DNA of 21,435 nucleotides, taken from contig JAAENB010000467.1 in NCBI GenBank assembly GCA_024224995.1, positions 1-21,435 on the forward strand. Reading direction: 5' to 3'. The DNA is from a bacterium (GTDB lineage Bacteria; Spirochaetota; UBA4802; UBA5550). Within the stretch, counting starts at the first letter, position 1, and every line of letters starts with the position of its first letter. This document shows, piece after piece, positions 6,626-14,051 of the stretch. The notes under the pieces are model-generated. The model did no database searches, had not been told where the DNA came from, and saw only the letters and a list, made by a program, of their open reading frames with translations. Made by a program: the position numbers and the translations under genes.

Positions 6626-8397
6626 ACGAATACTTGGAACCTGATGAAATTAAACACAAAATGACAGACTGGTCATCCTTTGTTTTTATTCTGAAATTTA
6701 TAAAACCGTTTTGGAGAGAGTATGTTATCGCCTTGGTTTTATTAGTTATAAGCTCCATTATGATATTTTTTTCAGCAAGAAGCCTGGGAATTCTGATAGA
6801 CGAAGGACTTGTAATAAAAAACTGGAGAGGTTCTGTTTTTTGGAGCTTAATTGTGATTGGGCTTGAACTAACTGTTATAATTATTCACTGGCTGGGAAGG
6901 AGAATTATATCTGATGCTGCTTCGAAATCGCTTCTGGAGATCAGAAAGTCTGTTTTTGAACATATTCATTGTCTTCCTATGAAGTATTATGACAGGCAGC
7001 CGCAAGGAAGAATTGTCACCCGGATGACCCATGATGTGGAAAACATTGAGAGTTTTTTAACTTCTCTTTTAGGTGTGTTACTACACTCGTTTTTTACCTT
7101 TTTTATTGCTGTGGGGGCAATGCTTATAACTGAAGCCAGGCTTGGAGTCATTTTAATTTTAAGCGCATCTCCCCTTATTTTGTTAACGATTCTGACCAAG
7201 AATTTTATTAAAAATCTTAACAGGAAGGTATTGATGACCAACAGCACTTGTAATGCAAAATTATCAGAACTGCTTGATGGAATTTCAGTTATAAGGGTAT
7301 TCGGACTTGAAGATTGGAGCAAAAATCATTACGACTTGAAGATTGATAACCATATTGAAAGTAAACTGAAGGTGGTCTCATTTCATGCCTGGGTCACTCC
7401 CCTGATTCACCTTCTCGGGTTTTTCCCATTTATCGTCCTTATTTATTCCGGAGGGCAGAAGGTATTGACCGGGATAATAAGTATCGGGATTTTTGTGACA
7501 TTTTTCCGGTATTGTGAGCGGTTTACCGGTCCCCTGATAAATTTTATGGATCAGATGCATACAATTCAGGAAGCCTCCGCTTCTATGGAAAGAATCAGAG
7601 AATTTTTCAAAGCTGAAGATGAAAATTTCGAACTTGGAGCCGATGGTCAATTGATCCCGACAGTTATCCGGGGTTCAATTCGATTTGAAAACGTAACCAT
7701 GAATTATGACGGCAAGACTGATGTGTTAAAAAACGTTAATTTTTCAATTGCTCCCGGCGAAACCATAGGACTGGTTGGAGAGACGGGCAGCGGAAAAACG
7801 ACTGCTGTATCCCTTCTGTCCCGGCTCTATTCGTTTCAGGGTGGCGACATATTAATTGATGGTAACAGTATAAAAAATTATCAGAGAAATCAGCTTCGCT
7901 CTCTCTTGGGATTTGTTTCCCAGGATGTCATTATTTTCCAGGGAACTCTCCGGGATAATCTCACCTGTGACAGTGAAATCAGCGACCAAAACCTCCTTTG
8001 CTGTTGTGAGGAGACGGGTCTTCTTAAAATAATGGCAAAAAATTCTCTTTTGTTGAACACTCTCATTTCTGAAAATGGTACAAATCTGAGCGTTGGAGAA
8101 AGTCAGCTCGTCTCCCTGACAAGAGTTATTCTCAGAAAACCCTCAATTCTCATACTTGACGAAGCAACGGCAAATATTGATCCTTATTATGAAAAGAGCA
8201 TTCACCAGACTGTTAAACATGTAATGAAAGGACGTACTTGCCTTATTATTGCCCACCGGCTTAACACGCTTAAAATATGTCATCGTCTTCTGGTTTTCAG
8301 AAAAGGAAAGATTGTTGAAAGTGGTCATTATTCTGATTTAGTCAGAAAAAAAGGCTACTTCTGGCAGCTTCTGAATAAGTCCGGAGAAACAATATGA
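6622..8397 (+). CDS. ABC exporter subunit, fused TMD-NBD, catalytic partner
   Basis: A 591-aa half-transporter whose ATG overlaps the stop codon of the preceding subunit (ATGA). This tight coupling fits equimolar synthesis of a heterodimer. Membrane helices occupy about 33-310, including a typical coupling region MKYYDRQPQGRIVTRMTHDV (120-139). The ATPase domain has Walker A GETGSGKT (386-393), Q-loop Gln 434, Walker B with the catalytic Glu (ILDE, 511-514) and H-loop His 545. The signature is non-canonical: LSVGE (489-493) instead of LSGGQ. A normal Walker B here combined with a changed signature is the TM288-type half of an asymmetric exporter: only the site made from this Walker B and the partner's LSGGQ should hydrolyse ATP well. 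Substrate unknown; the glycosyltransferase neighbours suggest a lipid-linked glycan. Confidence 0.94.
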   Translation: MNEYLEPDEIKHKMTDWSSFVFILKFIKPFWREYVIALVLLVISSIMIFFSARSLGILIDEGLVIKNWRGSVFWSLIVIGLELTVIIIHWLGRRIISDAASKSLLEIRKSVFEHIHCLPMKYYDRQPQGRIVTRMTHDVENIESFLTSLLGVLLHSFFTFFIAVGAMLITEARLGVILILSASPLILLTILTKNFIKNLNRKVLMTNSTCNAKLSELLDGISVIRVFGLEDWSKNHYDLKIDNHIESKLKVVSFHAWVTPLIHLLGFFPFIVLIYSGGQKVLTGIISIGIFVTFFRYCERFTGPLINFMDQMHTIQEASASMERIREFFKAEDENFELGADGQLIPTVIRGSIRFENVTMNYDGKTDVLKNVNFSIAPGETIGLVGETGSGKTTAVSLLSRLYSFQGGDILIDGNSIKNYQRNQLRSLLGFVSQDVIIFQGTLRDNLTCDSEISDQNLLCCCEETGLLKIMAKNSLLLNTLISENGTNLSVGESQLVSLTRVILRKPSILILDEATANIDPYYEKSIHQTVKHVMKGRTCLIIAHRLNTLKICHRLLVFRKGKIVESGHYSDLVRKKGYFWQLLNKSGETI

Positions 8398-8456
8398 GGC
8401 TTTGATTTTCGTTTCAGCCATATGGGAACCATTGGCAAAACTGTCATTCCGGGGAA
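8398..8456 (-). repeat. 59-bp dispersed repeat, copy 2 (inverted)
   Basis: Read on the minus strand it begins TTCCCCGGAATGACAG and ends ATCAAAGCC, matching the copies at 4857-4915 and 12654-12712 with several substitutions. It begins at the very first base after the stop codon of the ABC gene, in the opposite orientation to copy 1. The two inverted copies therefore flank the exporter gene pair. Confidence 0.75.
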
Positions 8457-8567
8457 CATGGGAAAATCACCGGGGATTTTCCCTGATTATAACGGATTTG
8501 GGGGAGACTTCGTCATTCCGGGGAAAATGAAAAAATCGCTGAAGATTTTTTCATTTTAACCCGGAAT
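8446..8567. repeat. Two hairpin repeats of the ATTCCGGGG family
   Basis: The first (8446-8483) starts ATTCCGGGG and has a 9-bp stem GGGAAAATC/GATTTTCCC with loop ACCGGG. The second (8515-8567) is the same as the hairpin at 4706-4758 except for four bases that change two GC pairs into two AT pairs (A8530 and A8531 with T8550 and T8551), so pairing is kept. A further partial copy, CCCGGAATCCAG, follows at about 8583-8596. Together they fill the gap between the ABC exporter and the next glycosyltransferase. Confidence 0.8.
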
Positions 8568-8648
8568 CCAGAATTTAATACACCCGGAATCCAGGATTCT
8601 GGTCTGACAAGAACGAAGATCAAGCCCAAGGAAGGAAAGGAGATAAAA

Positions 8649-9656
8649 ATGGAAAAACCTCTTGTAAGCTTCATTATACATAACTACAATTTTGAAAAAT
8701 ACATCCGGGAAGCGGTTCGCGGTGCATTGACGCAGACCTATTCACCTTTGGAAATCATTATATCAGATGATTGCTCACAAGACAATTCAGTTGCGATTAT
8801 ACAGGAAGAAGTCAGGAAATATAAGGGGCCGCATAAGGTTATAGTCAATATTAATGAAAAAAATATTGGTTTCGGCGGACATATAAACAAACTGATGACT
8901 TTAGTAAAAGGTGAGTTTATTGTCGCGGCAGGCGGTGATGATATTTCACTTCCTGAACGAACTGAAAAATTGATTGATGTCTGGACAGCGTCCAAATTTC
9001 AAAATATCGCCATTTACTCCAATGTAATAATGATAGATGCTGAAGGTAACAAATTTGGTAAAGTTTCAGATATATCACCAACTGATGAAGAATTGTCACT
9101 TGATTTTCAATCTAAAGGCAAACATTTTGTGACTGGATGCAGCCTCGCATGGAGCAGAAATTTGTTTGAAGTGTTTGCGCCGTATGACAGTATTATTCTT
9201 CGTGAAGATACTGTAATACCATTTCGTGCATCATTAACCGGTACAGTCAGGTATATTAAAGACCCTTTGGTTCTGTACAGGCGGCATGGCAAAAATTATT
9301 GGATGTTCAGTAATGAGATTTTTAACCCTGAAGAGCTTCACAACTTTGTTTTATTTCACTCTCGTAGTGAAATTGCCATTTATAATAACAAGCTGAATGA
9401 TTTGGAGGTGGCCGGACAAATATATCCCCATAGAATAGCGGAATTTGAACAACTGGGAAAGAATCTGCGCGTTCGTCTCCAAATAGCAAAATATGAAAGA
9501 GAGTTGCTGATATCCGGTCAAATGAAGCGAATCAGGCTGATTTATAAAGCTTACAGTGAAAATCTTCCTCAGAAAAAGCTTATTTATTGGATTCTTGTAT
9601 TATTTTTCCCAAGTTTATATATATATTTAATAAATAATACAAGCATTAATATTTGA
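8649..9656 (+). CDS. GT2-family glycosyltransferase
   Basis: A 335-aa GT-A glycosyltransferase. The opening LVSFIIHNYNFEKYIREAV (5-23) and EIIISDDCSQDNSV (35-48) form the nucleotide-binding half. GGDD at 95-98 gives the DxD-like metal site, followed by SLPERTEKL. REDTVIPFRASL, around residues 185-196, fits the acidic catalytic-base block of GT2 enzymes. The C-terminus (about 310-330) is hydrophobic and may anchor the enzyme to the membrane. It has the strongest ribosome-binding site of the block (GGAAAGGAG about 8 nt before ATG 8649). It is separated from the ABC genes by about 250 bp of repeats, so it may have its own promoter. It is the last plus-strand gene of the glycan block. Donor sugar cannot be inferred. 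Confidence 0.88.
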   Translation: MEKPLVSFIIHNYNFEKYIREAVRGALTQTYSPLEIIISDDCSQDNSVAIIQEEVRKYKGPHKVIVNINEKNIGFGGHINKLMTLVKGEFIVAAGGDDISLPERTEKLIDVWTASKFQNIAIYSNVIMIDAEGNKFGKVSDISPTDEELSLDFQSKGKHFVTGCSLAWSRNLFEVFAPYDSIILREDTVIPFRASLTGTVRYIKDPLVLYRRHGKNYWMFSNEIFNPEELHNFVLFHSRSEIAIYNNKLNDLEVAGQIYPHRIAEFEQLGKNLRVRLQIAKYERELLISGQMKRIRLIYKAYSENLPQKKLIYWILVLFFPSLYIYLINNTSINI

Positions 9657-9713
9657 TGACGACTTGGTATCCGTGAGTTGGGACTGAGTTTTCCCATACA
9701 AATTTCGCATTAG

Positions 9714-9768
9714 GGATATCCGCGCGGAGCGCTACACCCTGCATTCCCACGCGGAGCATGGGAACGAG
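9714..9768 (+). repeat. Diverged third copy of the composite-repeat arm
   Basis: GGATATCCGCGCGGAGCGCTACA through TGGGAACGAG is a diverged copy of the right arm of the large inverted repeat (10083-10138). It contains the same small hairpin (CATTCCCA...TGGGAACG) and lies just outside the left end of that element, after the GT2 stop codon. Confidence 0.7.
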
Positions 9769-9781
9769 GACAAAACACCCT

Positions 9782-10239
9782 GGAGTGCGAAAGATAAGCG
9801 AAGCGCTCTTGGGAGCATTCCAAAAAAGTAGGTTACATGAACATGGCAGAAAATTACTTGTTCCTCTGCGCCTCGTGCGGAACGGTAAACACCACACTTC
9901 TCGTTCCCACGGCTCTGCCTGGGAACGCATTCTGTAGGGCTCCGCCCGGATATCCGCGAGGATTTATTCTTTGAGATCAATGCCCGGGCTACAACCGGAA
10001 AGCATTTCAGGCAAAGCCCATGAGAACGAGAATGGTCTGTTTTATGCAGCCCGGACATTGAGTTCAAAGAATAAATCCTCGCGGATATCCGGGCGGAGCC
10101 CTACAGAATACGTTCCCAGGCAGAGCCGTGGGAACGAGAATTTTCCTACTTTTCTGGAATGCGCCCAGCGCTCTTTCGCTTTTCGATTTTCGCATAATGC
10201 CGCCTGGCAGAAGATCGCTTCGCTTGCCTTTTGCACTCC
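9782..10239. repeat. Composite inverted repeat (~458 bp) between convergent genes
   Basis: The core arms 9900-9974 and 10064-10138 are 75-bp inverted copies with one mismatch, around an 89-bp centre. Outside them, 9796-9832 pairs loosely with 10145-10181 (CCTACTTTTCTGGAATGC type). The outermost segments 9782-9810 and 10211-10239 match at about 25 of 29 positions. Each core arm holds its own hairpin, CGTTCCCA...TGGGAACG. No transposase or plausible protein is present; open frames on both strands only read through the repeats. It resembles a MITE-like or fold-back element. The rest of the 718-bp gap holds the third arm copy on the left and a hairpin on the right. Confidence 0.8.
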
Positions 10240-10278
10240 CATGTAAGTCTCCATAAACTGTGTACATAAAATCCGTCA

Positions 10279-10310
10279 AACCCCGCAGGAGAACAAATAC
10301 CTGCGGGGTT
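10279..10310. terminator. Hairpin between convergent genes, possible terminator
   Basis: A perfect 11-bp stem AACCCCGCAGG/CCTGCGGGGTT closes a 10-nt loop. It lies about 65 bp past the end of the minus-strand GT10 gene. No strong T-run follows on either strand, so it is a weak terminator at best. The same CCTGCGGGGTT stem recurs at 12859-12891, so it is also a dispersed hairpin repeat. A smaller palindrome, CCCGCAT/ATGCGGG, is at 10339-10354. Confidence 0.45.
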
Positions 10311-10374
10311 GTCTTCCGCTGATTTTCATCTACGAATACCCGCATGAATGCGGGGTGGCACTCCTTTCTGGTAC

Positions 10375-11289
10375 TTACTCTAAAAGATCAATTATCTTTT
10401 TACTATGATTGATATAGTAAAGATTATTTATATCATTAACACGCAATTCTTCCGGGATAGAATTATTTTTAAAAACCGGTTTACTCCTCATTTCCGCTAT
10501 TTTATTCTGATCCAGTTGAACAAGATATTCAGCACATTCTTCAAGTGATGAAAAATCATTTACAAAAATAAACGCCCCGGGGTTAAAAAACTGCTTAATT
10601 CTTTCGGTTCCCCAATAGATCGGTATTGCTCCTGCTTTAAAAGCATTTACAATTTTTTCTGTAATATACCCATCTTTAATTATATTTTCCATGGCAAAGA
10701 CAAATCGGAATTTGGAATATTCTTGGATTAAATATTCATTTTTCCAGTCACCTGGTATTTTGTTTTCTCGGCATCTGCTATTATCTCCATTACATTTACC
10801 CAGGCTGTAGCAAGTGTTTGTTTTATCCCTGTCCACAAGCAGACTGAACAAAGTTTCCCGTTCTTTAACAGGATTGCTCGCACAATATGCAACAAAATAA
10901 GGCCGGATTTCATTATTATATTTCCTGACAGGTTTGCCATATTCAATTTTCGCAGTAGCAAAAGGACAATATATGCTATCTTTACTCTCTTTATCAATTA
11001 AGTTTGCAATGTGGATATATTTGCTGTGATTAAGGTTTTCAATTACTTTTCCTGATTCACCGCTCCAGTAAATATAAGGAAGACTCTCGTTCGTCCATTT
11101 TTCCTCAAAATGCGTAAAATGGGATTTGACGATTAAATGGCTGTGACCACTGTTTTTCCAGACAATGCGGGAAGCAGGGTAAGCTAACTTCAGCAGGTAA
11201 TCTACTATATATTTACCCCATACACCCATCCCTTCAGAGCCGACTATTATTTTGTCCATACTGTTTGGTTTTGGCAGCGGGTTTACCAT
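10375..11289 (-). CDS. GT10-family glycosyltransferase (alpha-1,3/1,4-fucosyltransferase-like)
   Basis: A 304-aa protein predicted to transfer L-fucose from GDP-fucose to an N-acetylglucosamine-type acceptor, the known activity of GT10. The diagnostic C-terminal block is present: FRFVFAMENIIKDGYITEKI (194-213) and VNAFKAGAIPIYWG (214-227), the family's 'F.FAFEN...DYITEK...AF.AG.IPIYWG' signature including the conserved Glu, Asn and Lys. The N-terminal acceptor half (about 12-130) contains PYIYWSGES, as in bacterial members. ATG 11289 overlaps the end of the upstream processive GT2 gene by 7 bp; a TTG at 11307 would add six residues and is less likely. There is no signal peptide, so it acts in the cytoplasm or at the inner face. 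Family assignment is firm; linkage and acceptor are inferred. Confidence 0.9.
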   Translation of the reverse strand: MVNPLPKPNSMDKIIVGSEGMGVWGKYIVDYLLKLAYPASRIVWKNSGHSHLIVKSHFTHFEEKWTNESLPYIYWSGESGKVIENLNHSKYIHIANLIDKESKDSIYCPFATAKIEYGKPVRKYNNEIRPYFVAYCASNPVKERETLFSLLVDRDKTNTCYSLGKCNGDNSRCRENKIPGDWKNEYLIQEYSKFRFVFAMENIIKDGYITEKIVNAFKAGAIPIYWGTERIKQFFNPGAFIFVNDFSSLEECAEYLVQLDQNKIAEMRSKPVFKNNSIPEELRVNDINNLYYINHSKKIIDLLE

Positions 11290-12608
11290 TTTAATTGATC
11301 TTTCCAAAAAAGTATAAAACCTTTCAAGGCTAAAAAACTATAAAACAAGTTGAAAAAAGGATAAATAAAAATGTAATAAATGAACATTACTACATGTTCA
11401 GATGGTGTTTGCAAACGGTGAGTATAAAAACACCTGTTCCAGATGATGTGGTAATATCCAGTCAAAACAAATCGAATCAGCCAGTAAACAATAAGCGCAA
11501 TGAAATAAGCACCAGGTACGGAAAACGGGGAGAACAGCAGCAATACCACGATGATCAAGCTGTTGAACCACAAAAGAGGGGTTATGGCTGCTTTTAAAAG
11601 CAAAATGGGCAGCATCACCAATCCAAACCCTGACATGCGGGGATTGAAAATCAGTTTCTTATATTTGACAAGGGTCTGATACCATCCCCCATACCAGCGC
11701 GTCTGCTGATGAATAAACCCGGAGTATTTGGAAGGAAGTTCAGTCAGGCAGATGGCATCAGGAATATGCCTGATGCTCCCTTTTTTCTCCGGCAAAGAAT
11801 TGGCATATATATCCAGGCAAATATCACGATCCTCTGTGAGGGTACGGCCGCTGAAACCGCCAATTTCCATAATCGCATTTTTTCTGAAGCCGGCAAACGC
11901 GCCAACAATACAGAAATGAAAATCAAAAACATTGAATAATGGCGTTAGCATAAAGTCGTTCATGGTAGAACAGAATTGCATTTTTTCCAATAAAGTCCGG
12001 CGCGGTTTTTCCATTATTCTCTTTTCCCGGATAAACTCCTGGTTCAAAATACCTAAAGAACCAAATGCCGCGATCAGATTTTTATCCCGGGAAAAGGGCG
12101 CAGTCAGCTTCTCAACAGACCCTGGCAATAAAAAGCTGTCTGCATCCACGGTTACGACCAGTTCGCTCTTAGCCAAAAGAAAGCCAGTATCCAAAGCGTT
12201 GCATTTTCCATGATTCAGCGTTTTATAAAGAAGAATCTTTCTGTCTTTGCTGGTAAAGCATTCTCTCACTTTGTCTGACAATTCACAGGGAAGATTCATT
12301 TTTTCAAAGTCAAAGCAGTTATTCAGAACTCTTTCATAATCATCCGTGGAACCATCATCAATAAGGATAACTTCATCAATGTGTGCGGATTGTTTCATGA
12401 CACTCTGCAATGTGTTCAGCAAATTTTTTTCTTCATTATGAAAGGGAATCAGTACAGAAACAGACTGACGCAATTCAGCCTGATAATCTGTCTCTGCATG
12501 CCTGTTTTGTCTATGGTAATATATTACTCCACCAACAAGAAATGGTATATTAATGACAGCCAGAGATATCAGCATAAAAAAACAGAATAAAATTATGAGA
12601 TCAATCAT
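11283..12608 (-). CDS. Processive-type membrane glycosyltransferase, GT2
   Basis: A 441-aa inner-membrane glycosyltransferase related to hyaluronan, chitin and poly-GlcNAc synthases. One N-terminal membrane helix (3-30) is followed by the catalytic domain: SVLIPFHNEE (51-60), IDDGS (83-87), DADS (155-158), TEDRD (258-262) and the processivity motif Q301-x-x-R304-W305. Several C-terminal helices (about 325-435) would form the glycan channel. ATG 12608 has GGAAAA a few bases upstream and gives a natural membrane-helix start. The frame stays open further upstream to 12701, but those ~31 codons lie largely in the 59-bp dispersed repeat, so they are probably not coding. The gene overlaps the downstream fucosyltransferase gene. 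It may make the backbone that the fucosyltransferases decorate, which is inference. Confidence 0.9.
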   Translation of the reverse strand: MIDLIILFCFFMLISLAVINIPFLVGGVIYYHRQNRHAETDYQAELRQSVSVLIPFHNEEKNLLNTLQSVMKQSAHIDEVILIDDGSTDDYERVLNNCFDFEKMNLPCELSDKVRECFTSKDRKILLYKTLNHGKCNALDTGFLLAKSELVVTVDADSFLLPGSVEKLTAPFSRDKNLIAAFGSLGILNQEFIREKRIMEKPRRTLLEKMQFCSTMNDFMLTPLFNVFDFHFCIVGAFAGFRKNAIMEIGGFSGRTLTEDRDICLDIYANSLPEKKGSIRHIPDAICLTELPSKYSGFIHQQTRWYGGWYQTLVKYKKLIFNPRMSGFGLVMLPILLLKAAITPLLWFNSLIIVVLLLFSPFSVPGAYFIALIVYWLIRFVLTGYYHIIWNRCFYTHRLQTPSEHVVMFIYYIFIYPFFNLFYSFLALKGFILFWKDQLKW

Positions 12609-12653
12609 TTGATTTTCCAAGAAAATAAATAGTATACCGGATAGAGTTCCATT

Positions 12654-12712
12654 TTCCCCGGAATGACAGTTTGCCGGGAGGTTCCCATATAACCGAAACA
12701 AAGATCAAGGCC
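12654..12712 (+). repeat. 59-bp dispersed repeat, copy 3
   Basis: Starts TTCCCCGGAATGACAG and ends CAAAGATCAAGGCC, differing from 4857-4915 at 5 of 59 positions. It lies just upstream of the minus-strand GT2 gene, in inverted orientation relative to it. It is followed by a run with thrice-repeated CTGCG (12772-12779, ATCTGCG motifs). The 305 bp between GT2 and the NodZ-like gene contain only this repeat, that run and the hairpin at 12859-12891; I see no gene there. Confidence 0.8.
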
Positions 12713-12858
12713 ACACTGATAAATATAAATATGATTATACTGTTATAAATCTGCGATCATCTGCGTTAATCTGCGTCCGAAAAAATGGCAGGACAGTTTT
12801 CGCAAATGAGATTATAAATAAGTACCCAAGCATAAATTTTCAGGTATAACCGGGCAGC

Positions 12859-12891
12859 AGACCTGCGGGGTTTCCGAAACCCCGCAGGTCT
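12859..12891. repeat. CCTGCGGGGTT hairpin
   Basis: A 15-bp perfect stem, AGACCTGCGGGGTTT pairing with AAACCCCGCAGGTCT around a 3-nt CCG loop. It shares its stem sequence with the hairpin at 10279-10310. It lies about 25 bp past the stop codon of the minus-strand NodZ-like gene and could stall transcription, but no T-run follows, so a dispersed repeat is the safer label. Confidence 0.7.
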
Positions 12892-12913
12892 TCGAATACC
12901 GAAAAACTTTTGC

Positions 12914-13879
12914 TCAGGTACTTATATCCTGGATAACTTCATCAGCATACAAACTGGCATAATATGAAAACCACGAACCAGTTGGCGGAAATCGGATCAA
13001 AATATCAGATCTGGCCAATAAAAACATGTCAACAACTGTTGCCTCAGCAGTCTCAACAGGCAATTCATCATGCAGTTCCAAGGTATCAGAATCACCAAAT
13101 AATTTGTCATAGCTGATGACCTTGTCATAATTTGTTTTAAAAAAGTCTTGAACCAGCGCGGCATCTGTCGCCAAAAAAATAATATAGTCATAAGCTTCTA
13201 TTTTTTTGATGGCTTTATCAAGCATCTTTTTGATTTTATTCAAACCTTGTTCTGTGTTATACCAATGAGGCGTGTGATTGGAAAATAACAAATTGGGACT
13301 ATAGTATCTGACATGGACACCTATGACTTTTTTGTTATAAAAATGTTCCCGCGCAAAGGTATCAACCTTGATTTGAAATTCAGATTGCAGTTTTAACGCA
13401 TCGAAAAAAGGTTTGATTTTATCCTGGCTCATTAATAATGAATAAAAACACTCATTAAAGCATAAATAGCGGTTTCTTACATCTTTGCCTTCCTCAACCA
13501 GACCATTCATCCAATGTTCCCTTTCCTTAGAAAGTGGCTGAATTTCACGAAACAAGAGGTGAAAAGGTTTCAAACGGGACCTGGGTTCAACAACAACTGG
13601 TACTCCTGATATATCTTCAGGCACGGTAAAAAAATAGCTGAAAGCATTAGCGGTTTTATCACGGAGATATCTGGATGGTCTCCAACTGATAATTAAAGTT
13701 CTGTTTGTCATTTTTGCATAATACCAGGCATGCGCAGCTGCAATCAAACAATCTCCCAATCCTGTAAGACGGTTCGAAATAACAGATTCGGGATATTTCT
13801 TTAGAAAGATAAGATAGTGTATTATTAATAACAAATACAAGTTTACATATTTCAAAATCACCTGTATAATTTTCTTCAT
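12914..13879 (-). CDS. GT23/NodZ-like alpha-1,6-fucosyltransferase
   Basis: A 321-aa protein whose N-terminal region matches the NodZ pattern: SNRLTGLGDCLIAAAHAWYYA (35-55), then TNRTLIISWRPSRYL (58-72) and NAFSYFFTVPEDISGVPVV (78-96). NodZ proteins have equivalent 'TGFGD.L..LAAAW..A..TGRTL.IDWR.S' and 'FP.FF.P.EDI.GVPV' blocks. The GDP-fucose-binding HVR motif is H189-V190-R191 in VIGVHVRYY. NodZ adds alpha-1,6-fucose to chitin oligosaccharide GlcNAc; here the acceptor is more likely a surface glycan. Residues 5-27 are hydrophobic and may be a membrane anchor, which typical NodZ lacks. No clear ribosome-binding site precedes ATG 13879, and the tail of a fold-back element ends about 23 bp upstream. 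Family call is from remembered motifs, not a search. Confidence 0.8.
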   Translation of the reverse strand: MKKIIQVILKYVNLYLLLIIHYLIFLKKYPESVISNRLTGLGDCLIAAAHAWYYAKMTNRTLIISWRPSRYLRDKTANAFSYFFTVPEDISGVPVVVEPRSRLKPFHLLFREIQPLSKEREHWMNGLVEEGKDVRNRYLCFNECFYSLLMSQDKIKPFFDALKLQSEFQIKVDTFAREHFYNKKVIGVHVRYYSPNLLFSNHTPHWYNTEQGLNKIKKMLDKAIKKIEAYDYIIFLATDAALVQDFFKTNYDKVISYDKLFGDSDTLELHDELPVETAEATVVDMFLLARSDILIRFPPTGSWFSYYASLYADEVIQDIST

Positions 13880-13901
13880 CTGTTTTTATACTTTCATTTT
13901 C

Positions 13902-14041
13902 GGCATCCTTCATTTTGCCCCAAAAGCAGCTGACACTTTCAAAAGGAGTGCCGAAATGAAATTTTGGCACTGAATCCGGGAATCTGCCAAAATTTCATTT
14001 CGGCACTCCTTTGAATTGTCAACCGGAACATGAAGGATGCC
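13902..14041. repeat. Fold-back element with 12-bp inverted ends (~140 bp)
   Basis: The ends are GGCATCCTTCAT (13902-13913) and ATGAAGGATGCC (14030-14041), a perfect 12-bp inverted pair. Inside lies a perfect 28-bp inverted repeat (13942-13969 with 13985-14012) around a 15-nt loop. The sequence between ends and stem is also symmetric on one side with the tail at 76-120: read on the minus strand, GAAAGTGTCAGCTGC precedes the ATGAAGGATGCC end. No clear target-site duplication is seen. It fills the gap between two minus-strand genes and may terminate the upstream one or lead into the NodZ-like gene. Confidence 0.8.
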
Positions 14042-14051
14042 TCAACTTAAT

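Noticed and set aside
9646..10345. Several 70-111-codon open frames on both strands
   Set aside because: They overlap each other on opposite strands, read through the inverted-repeat arms, and show no protein-like motifs.
13659..13970. 103-codon minus-strand frame starting MPKFHFGTP
   Set aside because: It combines the fold-back element with an out-of-frame reading of the NodZ-like gene. The NodZ-like frame carries the family motifs.
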